NCBI GenBank assembly: GCA_012959995.1
Contig: DUCC01000014.1
Coordinates: forward strand, 735-64,734
Direction: 5' to 3'
DNA from: Acidimicrobiia bacterium
GTDB taxonomy: Bacteria; Actinomycetota; Acidimicrobiia; Acidimicrobiales; MedAcidi-G1
DNA: 64,000 nucleotides
The notes under the pieces were generated by a model. That model saw only the letters and a list, made by a program, of their open reading frames with translations. It did not search any database and was not told the DNA's origin. A program made the translations under genes and the position numbers. Of this stretch, positions 53,586-60,749 are shown one piece after another (positions within the stretch are counted from its first letter, which is position 1; every line of letters begins with the position of its first letter).

Positions 53586-54953
53586 TTAAATACCTGCATT
53601 TTCTGATACTGACACATGCTCACTTATTGGTTTAGCGCCACGCAAAATAAATGCTCCCAACAAAGCCGCCAACAACGAAGCCACCAAAATGCCGATCTTC
53701 GCCTCGTCTTGCAATACCGGGTCAGAAAAAGCCAGCCCAGTAATAAACAACGACACCGTGAAACCAATCCCCGCCATGGCCGCTACCCCCACCACGTGGC
53801 GAGAAGAAGCCCCGCTAGGAAGACTGCATAAACCAAAGCGAACGGCCAACAAGGTAAACACCGACACGCCAATAATTTTTCCGGCCACCAAACCCAACGA
53901 AACACCCAAAGTTATTCCTGACGATGCGGCAGTCGTAATGGAGTCCACGCTCAAAACAATGCCCGCATTAGCTAAAGCAAAAAGCGGCAAAATAACGAAC
54001 CCCGTTAACGGGTGCAGCAAATTTTCTAAACGTTCGGCGACTGGCACCGTTTCGCTTATTTCAAAAGCCATGCGGCGCAACGATTGGGCATCCACATCGG
54101 CTACTTCTGAGAGTTGAAAAGTTTCCGATTGTTGATCTTCTTTAATTAACGGTTTAGCAGGAGCCAAAAGCCCCATAACCACCCCAGCAATGGTGGCATG
54201 AACACCGGATTCAAAAACGGCGTACCACATCACCGTGCCCAACACGGCATAAATGGGGGTGTACCAAACCCGGGCCTTGGTTAACAAACGCACCACCACC
54301 GCCACCGCAAAAGCGAGCAATAGCCAATCGGCGGCCAACTTTTCGGTATAAAAGATAGCAATGACCAAAATGGCCCCAATGTCATCAACAATGGCCAGCG
54401 TCAACAAAAAGATTTTTAACGATGTTGGGATACGCGGACCCAATAAGGAGAGCACCCCCACGGCGAAAGCAATATCAGTAGCCATCGGAATACCCCACCC
54501 AGCCGAAGCATCACCAGAACTGTTCAAAGCAAAGTAAATAAGCGCCGGTACCACCATCCCGCCCAAAGCAGCGGCGGCAGGTAACAAGGCGGCACGGAAC
54601 TCTCTGAGTTCTCCCATCACCAACTCGCGTTTAATTTCCAAACCCACCACAAAGAAAAAAATCACCATCAAGACATCGTTTACAAACTGGCCGAGAGTTA
54701 GTGGATGCCCCAGATGCTCCAAGGTTAAAAGATCACCCAAAGCCAAATGGATCTCGGTGTTCCACAAATCCGTGTAACTACTCGACCAAGGAGAATTAGC
54801 CCACACCATGGCTATCACGGTGGCCACAATAAGCAGCACGCCACCAGCGGCCTCAATGCCTAAGAACCGCTGCATAGGACGGCCCACTCTTCGAGCCAGC
54901 CGATTATCGCTCCCTAACCAGGTCAGGGATGAAGGTGTAGTTTTTCCAGCCAT
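53586..54953 (-). CDS. nhaA: Na+/H+ antiporter NhaA
   Basis: A 455-residue antiporter with about twelve membrane segments. The ion site Asp-Asp is in LAIVDDIGAILVIA, the unwound-helix Asp in MATDIAFAVGVLSLLG, and FFFVVGLEIKRE is the N-terminal signature. A 50-residue polar loop (about 265-315) in the middle is longer than in E. coli. It is directly upstream of topA with no gap, an unusual pairing. The leader to the next gene upstream holds a small stem (GACC-GTAGT-GGTC), not a recognisable riboswitch. Confidence 0.95.
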   Translation of the reverse strand: MAGKTTPSSLTWLGSDNRLARRVGRPMQRFLGIEAAGGVLLIVATVIAMVWANSPWSSSYTDLWNTEIHLALGDLLTLEHLGHPLTLGQFVNDVLMVIFFFVVGLEIKRELVMGELREFRAALLPAAAALGGMVVPALIYFALNSSGDASAGWGIPMATDIAFAVGVLSLLGPRIPTSLKIFLLTLAIVDDIGAILVIAIFYTEKLAADWLLLAFAVAVVVRLLTKARVWYTPIYAVLGTVMWYAVFESGVHATIAGVVMGLLAPAKPLIKEDQQSETFQLSEVADVDAQSLRRMAFEISETVPVAERLENLLHPLTGFVILPLFALANAGIVLSVDSITTAASSGITLGVSLGLVAGKIIGVSVFTLLAVRFGLCSLPSGASSRHVVGVAAMAGIGFTVSLFITGLAFSDPVLQDEAKIGILVASLLAALLGAFILRGAKPISEHVSVSENAGI

Positions 54954-55046
54954 TTTGTCTTTTTCGTAGAGTGGAGAGCGCAGGAGACCGTAGTGGTCAT
55001 CGAGCCCAGTCCCACCTTTTAATCCAATTAAGCGCTCATTGTTAAG

Positions 55047-55484
55047 TCACTCAAAGTTAATTTTCAATCGAATAACCGTGCCGGATTCCCCCACTTGGAC
55101 CGTTGTTTCATCAGTTAAATGACGCATGAGCGAGAGGCCCATGCCCGACTCGTGTTGAAGCCGTTTAACGTCCTCAACCTCGGGGAGGTCAGGCACACTC
55201 TGCGGGTCGAAGCCCCCACCTTGGTCGGTTATTTCTAAAATGACTTGGCTACCGGTGAGATGACAACGCATGGTCACTCGATCGTTTACTAAAGATTCAC
55301 CGTGGGCTTCAATAGCGTTGGTGGCGGCTTCCGAAACAGCCAAACGAAGGTCAGTTACCCGGTCGGGAGGCACGCTCGGTTGGCAAGACACAGCCGCCCC
55401 CACCACCGAACGCACCAATTGCAGGTACTCCGCTTGGGCAGGGATTCTTAGCTCCACGACGCCAATGGGCTGGTCAGAAGCCAT
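55047..55484 (-). CDS. Anti-sigma-factor-type serine kinase (RsbW-like ATPase)
   Basis: A GHKL ATPase domain of about 145 residues. N box LAVSEAATNAIEAH, G1 box EITDQGGGFDP and G2 box SGMGLSLMRHL are all present. Such proteins bind and inhibit sigma factors and phosphorylate anti-sigma antagonists. I use ATG 55484 because homology begins there; ATG 55595 overlaps the tadE stop (ATGA) and would add 37 unconserved residues. No partner sigma or antagonist is adjacent. Confidence 0.8.
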   Translation of the reverse strand: MASDQPIGVVELRIPAQAEYLQLVRSVVGAAVSCQPSVPPDRVTDLRLAVSEAATNAIEAHGESLVNDRVTMRCHLTGSQVILEITDQGGGFDPQSVPDLPEVEDVKRLQHESGMGLSLMRHLTDETTVQVGESGTVIRLKINFE

Positions 55485-55576
55485 CGCCACTACGTAGGAA
55501 AACCCAGCGGACCATTTGCTGCACTTCCCTCTCCTTGGTTGTCGCTTCGTCTTACCTCGCAAATCTAGACCTCCCG

Positions 55577-55594
55577 TGACCCCGACCGGGGTCA
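55577..55594. terminator. Hairpin at the tadE stop codon
   Basis: TGACCCC-GACC-GGGGTCA, a perfect 7-bp stem covering the tadE stop codon, without a T-run. It may mark the 3' end of the Tad transcript or limit reading into the ATPase gene. Confidence 0.4.
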
Positions 55595-55972
55595 TGTCTC
55601 TCTTCGCATGGTGGCTGAGCCACTCACCACAATGTCGGGAAACAAGTTTCCGATCATCGGGACATCCGTGGGATCGGTGTAAAACACCTCCACGGTGACC
55701 CGGTCACCACGAAAATTTCGTTGCACCCGCACCGCAGCAGGCGAAAAACCCGTGGAGCCGATCACCGCATTTTCAATCTTTCTTGATGAATCGCCAACTG
55801 CCGCGGCGCGTGCTCCTTCCCGCGCCGCATGCTCTACCAAAATGGCGCTGCGCACCACCAAACCCACTTGCACTAACGACAAGGCCAAGAACACCACCAC
55901 CGGGAGCACTAACACCAACTCCACGGTGGCTTGGCCGCTGTCGTTTTTTACGACACGCCGGTGGTTAAACAA
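55592..55972 (-). CDS. TadE-like pilus assembly protein
   Basis: A 126-residue pseudopilin-like protein. GQATVELVLVLPVVVFLALS is the TadE N-terminus: a Gly-x-x-x-x-Glu processing-site pattern followed by a membrane helix; the rest is an outside domain. It directly follows the pilin gene in the Tad locus. Confidence 0.87.
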   Translation of the reverse strand: MFNHRRVVKNDSGQATVELVLVLPVVVFLALSLVQVGLVVRSAILVEHAAREGARAAAVGDSSRKIENAVIGSTGFSPAAVRVQRNFRGDRVTVEVFYTDPTDVPMIGNLFPDIVVSGSATMRRET

Positions 55973-56170
55973 CTACGCCACCTTACGAATCAGCGAGTTA
56001 AGTACCTTGTCAAAAAGTTGCGTCACCTTGCCGGTACCGGTGGCCCAACTGGTAACCAAAATAGCGATAGTGGCTGCGCCTAAAATTAGCAGCACATACT
56101 CTGCGGTTGTTTGCCCCCGATCATCAAGGGTGTAAAGGGTTGAATGCCAGCGAACAATACGTGCACGCAT
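55973..56170 (-). CDS. Flp-type pilin (DUF4244-like)
   Basis: A 65-residue prepilin. A basic leader ends at DDRGQTTAEYVLL, the Gly/Glu-containing cleavage pattern of Flp pilins, followed by the hydrophobic assembly helix (LILGAATIAILVTSWAT) and a short basic tail. ATG 56170 has AGGA 6 bases upstream and is preferred over ATG 56188. It is the major structural subunit of a Tad pilus by position and size. Confidence 0.85.
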   Translation of the reverse strand: MRARIVRWHSTLYTLDDRGQTTAEYVLLILGAATIAILVTSWATGTGKVTQLFDKVLNSLIRKVA

Positions 56171-56203
56171 AGTGTTTCCTACTTTCATAAAATTGCATCC
56201 TCG

Positions 56204-56228
56204 TCATGTGGGGTTAGAGCCCCCATGA
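56204..56228. promoter_or_regulatory. Stem-loop between tadC and the pilin gene
   Basis: TCATG-t-GGGG pairs with CCCC-CATGA around TTAGAG (nine pairs with one bulge). It sits in the 86-base gap before the pilin gene and could be a processing or stability element allowing more pilin than machinery to be made. Confidence 0.35.
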
Positions 56229-56256
56229 GGAGAATTTTTGAGAAGGGGAAGAAAAA

Positions 56257-57021
56257 TCACAGGCCAACCTCCAGATTGCCCAAAGCGTCGAGCACCATAG
56301 GCACCACCGACAGCAGCACGAAAGCCGGCAAAATACAAAGAGCCAACGGGAACAACATTTGCACCGGCACCTTCCGCGCTCGCACCTCTGCCTGGCGCCG
56401 AGACCGGGCCCGTAAATTCACCGCCGCCGCATCCAACGCCGGACCCACCGGAGCCCCCAAACGAACCGCCGCCACCAAGGCCGCCACCAAGGGGCGGCCC
56501 GGCTCACCCAGTGAACTCCGCAGACCTTCTAAAGCCAAAGCCAAAGGCTCCCCACGGGCCGTGCGATCCATGGCCTCCGACGCCGCTTGAAAAGCCGGAC
56601 CTTTGCCCCGCTGCGCAGCCTCGGTCAACGCCTGACCAATCGGCAAACCTGCCCCCACCCCTAAACGAATCAAACCCGCCAACCAAGGCAGATCAGCGGC
56701 TACAGCAGCTTCCCGCTGGCGGCGAGCCCGACGCTTCACCCAAAGTGGAGCCAACCACACCAACCCCCCGACCGCTAAAGCGGCCACCAGGTGCACCAGC
56801 AACAAAAACCCACCCGCCGCCACCGCTCGACCTAACCGCAAATCGGCTTGGACCGAAGCTGGCCGCTGCGCCTTTTTTCGCAACCAACCACCCAATAGTG
56901 CCAACCGGTTAGTTCGCAAAGGTTTATCGCTTCCCTTCTTTTTGAGAAGCGGCGCCGGCCGAAAAAACCGACCGCACAAAATCAGTACCCCACACACCCA
57001 AAAAATAAATACCAGGCTCAC
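56257..57021 (-). CDS. tadC: TadC-like inner-membrane pilus assembly protein (T2SSF domain)
   Basis: A 254-residue protein with a T2SSF domain at about 115-240 (LPWLAGLIRLGVGAGLPIGQAL) between membrane segments. The GTG at 57021 overlaps the tadB stop as GTGA and gives a normal N-terminal helix. Works with TadB as the platform for pilin assembly. Confidence 0.85.
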   Translation of the reverse strand: MSLVFIFWVCGVLILCGRFFRPAPLLKKKGSDKPLRTNRLALLGGWLRKKAQRPASVQADLRLGRAVAAGGFLLLVHLVAALAVGGLVWLAPLWVKRRARRQREAAVAADLPWLAGLIRLGVGAGLPIGQALTEAAQRGKGPAFQAASEAMDRTARGEPLALALEGLRSSLGEPGRPLVAALVAAVRLGAPVGPALDAAAVNLRARSRRQAEVRARKVPVQMLFPLALCILPAFVLLSVVPMVLDALGNLEVGL

Positions 57022-57725
57022 CGAACCACCCCAGAAAAAGACGTAATGCGCCACATCCACCACAAACCCAGCCCATCTAAGGCCAGCCCTATTAAAAGAA
57101 TCCACCCCGCTGTTCCGCCCCCAACAAGACCACCCGACCGAAACGGAGCCGTCAACACCGCAAAAGCCAGCGGAGCTAACGCCACCACCCCAGCCGAAGC
57201 CCGAGCCTGAGTAGCCAACGCCCGAGCCTCGGCGGCAACCGCTTCTTCGTCACGCAAAGCCTCCGCTACCCCAGCCAATAAATCAGCAGGTTCACCGCCC
57301 GAAACCAAAGCCAAATCAACCGCCGCCACCACCAAATCAACATGAGTTTCAGGGCGTCGAACACTCCACCGTTCCAACGCCTCACCCAAAGGAGCACCCG
57401 CATTAGTATCCGCCGCCACCAACGCTAAATCTTCAGCCACCGGCCCCCCAGTAGTTTGTGCCTCGTTCAACGCATCGGGCAAAGTAGCCCCCGAAGACAA
57501 CGAACGCACAATCTCATCGAGCACCCCCGGTAACGCCATATTGAACCTTCGGGACGACAAACGAAAACGTTGAACCAACCATCCCCCCAATAAAATGTTT
57601 TCCCGCTCCGCCGCCACCCGGCTCATCGGGTTGCTTTGACCAGGTAAACGCCGGCGCCCCATCCTCGGCAACTTTGCCCCCGCAAAAGCCACCACCGTTA
57701 TCGCGGCCAGAAACCCCGCAGTCAT
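57018..57725 (-). CDS. tadB: TadB-like inner-membrane pilus assembly protein (T2SSF domain)
   Basis: A 235-residue protein. A short N-terminal membrane segment is followed by a T2SSF domain (LDEIVRSLSSGATLPDALNE) and two C-terminal hydrophobic segments. ATG 57725 overlaps the tadA stop as ATGA. It lacks the longer N-terminal region of proteobacterial TadB, as is usual for actinobacteria. Confidence 0.85.
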   Translation of the reverse strand: MTAGFLAAITVVAFAGAKLPRMGRRRLPGQSNPMSRVAAERENILLGGWLVQRFRLSSRRFNMALPGVLDEIVRSLSSGATLPDALNEAQTTGGPVAEDLALVAADTNAGAPLGEALERWSVRRPETHVDLVVAAVDLALVSGGEPADLLAGVAEALRDEEAVAAEARALATQARASAGVVALAPLAFAVLTAPFRSGGLVGGGTAGWILLIGLALDGLGLWWMWRITSFSGVVR

Positions 57726-58843
57726 CGGCCCCACCGGTGACCCGATTGATCAACCCCAACAGCCACTACCCCGCCGGTCACCACCATTTTTGTTGCCTCA
57801 ACTTCACCCGGAGGCCGGACCTCTAAAACATCGGTCACCAAACGGCGTGCCCCCTGACGACCCATTTGCACAATGACATCTACGCTGCCCGCCACCAAAG
57901 CATCGGCCACCATGGGCGACAACCCCGGAGCGGCCAGCAACACCATGGTCGACAACCGGCGCAGGGCATCGGCGGCGCTGTTGGCATGGCAAGTAGACAA
58001 CGAACCATCGTGGCCCGTATTTAAGGCCTGCAACATGTCGAAAGCCTCCGGGCCGCGCACCTCACCCACCACAATGCGATCTGGGCGCATACGCAACGAG
58101 TTCCTGACCAAATCACGGATCGTGACCTCGCCGACCCCCTCACAATTGGGGGGGCGAGCCTCGAGACGCACCACATGCGGGGCATCCAACGAAAGCTCTG
58201 CCGCATCCTCAATGGTCACCAACCGTTCGCTCTTATCTATAACCCCCGCTAACGCTCCCAACAAAGTCGTTTTTCCCGACCCCGTGGCGCCACTCACCAC
58301 AATGTTGGCCCGTTGTTGCACCATGGATTGCAGCAGCGAAGCCACCTCAGGTGAAGCAAGTTCAGCCAAAGAAAACCGTCGATTTCCAAAACGGCGAATG
58401 GTTACACAAGCCCCATCAACCGCAATCGGCGGGACCACCACATTGATGCGAGACCCATCTAACAACCGGCCATCAACCCAGGGGCTTGCCCGATCCACCC
58501 GCCGGCCCGTGGGCGCTACCACCCGCTCCACCAACCGAGCCAACTCCGCTTCATCAAGACGCACCTCGGTGCGTTCTAATTGGCCTTCTCTTTCGACAAA
58601 AACCTGGCCGGGGCCATTGACCATGACCTCCGAAACGAGCGGATCCACAAACAACGGTTCCAAAGCCCCCAGCCCAGTGATGCGAGCCAACACGGCATCC
58701 ACCACTTTTTGGCGAGCCACGTGACCTAACAAAGGGTTATGGCGCAGCACGAGCGCCTCCACCAATGCCTCGGCCTCCGGACCTGTCTCGCCGGTTAGTT
58801 GATCTAAAACCTCGGCATGGACAGCGGCGATCAAAGAATTCAC
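57722..58843 (-). CDS. tadA: TadA/CpaF-type pilus assembly ATPase
   Basis: A 373-residue secretion ATPase. Walker A is GATGSGKTTLLGAL, followed by an Asp box (VTIEDAAEL), Walker B region (RMRPDRIVVGEVRGPEA) and His box (TGHDGSLSTCHANSA). It powers pilus assembly in the cytoplasm. GTG 58843 overlaps the upstream stop as GTGA. Confidence 0.93.
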   Translation of the reverse strand: MNSLIAAVHAEVLDQLTGETGPEAEALVEALVLRHNPLLGHVARQKVVDAVLARITGLGALEPLFVDPLVSEVMVNGPGQVFVEREGQLERTEVRLDEAELARLVERVVAPTGRRVDRASPWVDGRLLDGSRINVVVPPIAVDGACVTIRRFGNRRFSLAELASPEVASLLQSMVQQRANIVVSGATGSGKTTLLGALAGVIDKSERLVTIEDAAELSLDAPHVVRLEARPPNCEGVGEVTIRDLVRNSLRMRPDRIVVGEVRGPEAFDMLQALNTGHDGSLSTCHANSAADALRRLSTMVLLAAPGLSPMVADALVAGSVDVIVQMGRQGARRLVTDVLEVRPPGEVEATKMVVTGGVVAVGVDQSGHRWGR

Positions 58844-59505
58844 GATGCCGCCCCTACCCCACGCAACAACACCCGGGGTGTTCGGCGAGCCAGTAAACCA
58901 GAATCCACCGCGCGGGCAATAGCCGGATCTGTCAGCACCCGCATGGTGACCGGAGCACCCACTACCTGTTCTACATCGGCCCGCCCCAAGGCTCGGCCCG
59001 GTTCTACGGTGAGCGCCACCTCCGTAGGACGGTGGGTTTGTATCGGGACCCTTCGCAACGCTAAATAACACGCTCGGGTAACCAAAATTGAGCGGTCTGC
59101 TGCCGCCAACAAAGGGTCAATGAGTACCTGCGGTGGGCCCGAATGAAACAGATTGCCCGCATCCACCACCACCGTTTGATCAAGACCAACCAAATATTCG
59201 GCCATCTCTTTCATCCGCTCAGAAATTACATCATCCCAAGAAGACATGCCTCGACCTACCAGGCGTATCTCTGAGACCTCAGTCGCTAACTGCTCAATTG
59301 CTTCGCATTCCGGACCATCAAGGGCCGAACACCAATCGGTCATACCCGGACCTGCACCATCAACACCCAATACCGACGGGAGATCCCCATCGAGGTCCAA
59401 TAACCATGGACGTTTTCCTGCACGAGCCGAAGACAAAGCCAGCCCCGCTGCTACCACCGTTGTTCCCATGCCGCCTTTAAGCGACCAGCACACCATCAAC
59501 ATCAT
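58840..59505 (-). CDS. TadZ/CpaE-type MinD/ParA-like ATPase
   Basis: A 221-residue MinD-family protein that localises Tad machinery. The deviant Walker A is SLKGGMGTTVVAAGLA, and LLDLDGDLPSVLG follows. There is no response-regulator domain before it. ATG 59505 (or 59502) follows GGAAGG. First gene of tadZABC-pilin-tadE. In actinobacteria this position is often called Ssd, a septum-site regulator. Confidence 0.82.
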   Translation of the reverse strand: MMLMVCWSLKGGMGTTVVAAGLALSSARAGKRPWLLDLDGDLPSVLGVDGAGPGMTDWCSALDGPECEAIEQLATEVSEIRLVGRGMSSWDDVISERMKEMAEYLVGLDQTVVVDAGNLFHSGPPQVLIDPLLAAADRSILVTRACYLALRRVPIQTHRPTEVALTVEPGRALGRADVEQVVGAPVTMRVLTDPAIARAVDSGLLARRTPRVLLRGVGAAS

Positions 59506-59661
59506 CAAGCCTTCCAAAAAGAATTGTCAAAGGGAAGTTGACAAAAAGGGGAAAGCAAAAGGGCTCAAAGCCGAGAACCGAACAAGGTCACCCTCAACCG
59601 GTGTGGGCACACTACCGCAAAGACCCGCTTAGACCAACCGGTAAAAAGAAGCGCCACGGCG

Positions 59662-59667
59662 TAAGAT
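59662..59667 (+). promoter_or_regulatory. -10 box TAAGAT, leaderless promoter of the HAD gene
   Basis: TAAGAT, six bases (TTTACT), then ATG at 59674. Confidence 0.5.
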
Positions 59668-59673
59668 TTTACT

Positions 59674-60459
59674 ATGGAAGCGGCTTTTTTTGATCTCGAC
59701 AAAACAGTGATCGCCCGTGCTTCACTTGCCGCCTACGGCCCGGCCCTCCACAAAGCTGGCTACCTGAGCGCTCCTATGGCTTTGCGCGCCGCTTGGGGAC
59801 AGTTGCTTTTTCGCTTCTTTGGCGCCGACGAAAACTCTATGGAACGGGCCCGCCGCACCGCCCTCAAACTGGCCGCCGGGTGGGAACAAGAAGGCCTGCG
59901 CCGTTTGGTAAACGAACACCTCACCTACGTTATTGAACCCATCGTCTACGACGAAGCGTTAGACCTCCTCAACCATCATCGTGAACAAGGAAGGCTTCTG
60001 GTTTTAGTTTCCGCCTCACCAGCAGAAATCGTGCAACCCCTCGCCACCCACTTAGGCGTCGACGAATTTATTGCCACCACTGCCACCATTGACGCCAACG
60101 GGCGTTACACCGGAGAAGTGGAGTTCTACGCTCAAGGACCCGGCAAAGCAGAAGCCATCGAAAAACTGGCCATCGAAAAAAACATTGACCTCACCAACTC
60201 GTGGGCCTACTCCGACTCGGTTACCGACCTGCCGTTGCTGGAAACCGTGGGTAACCCCGTGGCGGTTAACCCCGACCGGGCACTCCGCAAAGAAGCCACC
60301 CAACGCCAATGGGAAATACAGGAATTTGCTCGCCCGGTAGCCCTCGGGCAACGCATACCCATTGAACGCAGCAAATTGCTGGCCGTCGTCGGTACCGTCG
60401 GTTGTCTCTTCGGTATCGGATTATTCATCCGTAAGATGACCCGCCGCCAAAAGCGGTGA
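59674..60459 (+). CDS. HAD-IB phosphatase (SerB/CicA-like) with C-terminal membrane helix
   Basis: A 261-residue HAD hydrolase. Motif I FFDLDKTVI (catalytic Asp pair), motif II LVLVSASP, motif III with Lys near GKAEAIEKL, and motif IV YSDSVTDLPLL. A single hydrophobic helix (about 235-252) and basic end anchor it. Related HAD-IB genes occur divergent from tadZ/ssd in many actinobacteria, as here. A phospholipid or phosphoserine-type substrate is possible. Confidence 0.88.
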   Translation: MEAAFFDLDKTVIARASLAAYGPALHKAGYLSAPMALRAAWGQLLFRFFGADENSMERARRTALKLAAGWEQEGLRRLVNEHLTYVIEPIVYDEALDLLNHHREQGRLLVLVSASPAEIVQPLATHLGVDEFIATTATIDANGRYTGEVEFYAQGPGKAEAIEKLAIEKNIDLTNSWAYSDSVTDLPLLETVGNPVAVNPDRALRKEATQRQWEIQEFARPVALGQRIPIERSKLLAVVGTVGCLFGIGLFIRKMTRRQKR

Positions 60460-60470
60460 CCATCTTCACC

Positions 60471-60499
60471 GGTGCGACTAAATAGACCGCACCTTTTTT
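60471..60499 (+). terminator. Intrinsic terminator of the HAD gene
   Basis: GGTGCG and CGCACC form a stem around an 11-base loop, followed by TTTTTT, 12 bases past the stop codon. Confidence 0.75.
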
Positions 60500-60552
60500 A
60501 CTGCTACCGATATCAGTGCGGCTAATGCAGCCAGCATGGCAAACTTTTTCAT
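60478..60552 (-). CDS. Predicted 24-residue membrane peptide
   Basis: A short frame starting MKKFAMLAALAALISV and ending KKVRSI: a basic N-terminus, one hydrophobic stretch of about 13 residues and a basic end. TATATT lies 6 bases before the ATG, the same leaderless geometry as larger genes. It recalls the start of the small actinobacterial DLW-39 proteins but lacks the DLW tail. Its 3' end overlaps the convergent terminator. Expression is unproven. Confidence 0.45.
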   Translation of the reverse strand: MKKFAMLAALAALISVAVKKVRSI

Positions 60553-60558
60553 ACGATC

Positions 60559-60564
60559 AATATA
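60559..60564 (-). promoter_or_regulatory. -10 box TATATT before the 24-residue frame
   Basis: TATATT, six bases (GATCGT), then ATG at 60552. It is among the closest matches to TATAAT in the window. Confidence 0.5.
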
Positions 60565-60631
60565 GACCGGGCATGCCACGGCCGCTCCTTCAAGATGGCC
60601 TTTCCTGTTTTTAGGCCGTAACGTTCTGCGT

Positions 60632-60727
60632 GGAGGTGTCTGAGTACCTGGTGGGCTCCCCCGTCTTCAAAGCGGGCGGGACGGGCGACCCCCGTCCGGC
60701 GGGTTCGATTCCCGTCCACCTCCGCCA
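60632..60727 (+). tRNA. selC: tRNA-Sec (anticodon UCA)
   Basis: A 96-base tRNA including an encoded CCA, close to the 95 bases of E. coli selC. Anticodon loop CTTCAAA gives UCA (60667-60669) on a CCCGT/GCGGG stem. A long variable arm (GGACGGG with CCCGTCC) and the T arm GCGGG-TTCGATT-CCCGT follow. Acceptor GGAGGTG pairs with CACCTCC; the eighth pair expected in tRNA-Sec would be T with C. It reads UGA as selenocysteine with SelA/SelB, which are outside the window. Confidence 0.93.
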
Positions 60728-60749
60728 AACAATTTTTACTTTGTTTGGC
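60724..60749. terminator. Hairpin at the 3' end of tRNA-Sec
   Basis: GCCAAACAA-TTTTTACT-TTGTTTGGC: a perfect 9-bp stem that starts at the discriminator base and ends on the sigma gene stop codon. It may end both convergent transcripts, though no T-run follows it. Confidence 0.45.

Noticed and set aside
54954-55046. Ion-sensing riboswitch in front of nhaA
   Set aside because: Only a 4-bp stem is visible, and no conserved aptamer sequence can be matched.
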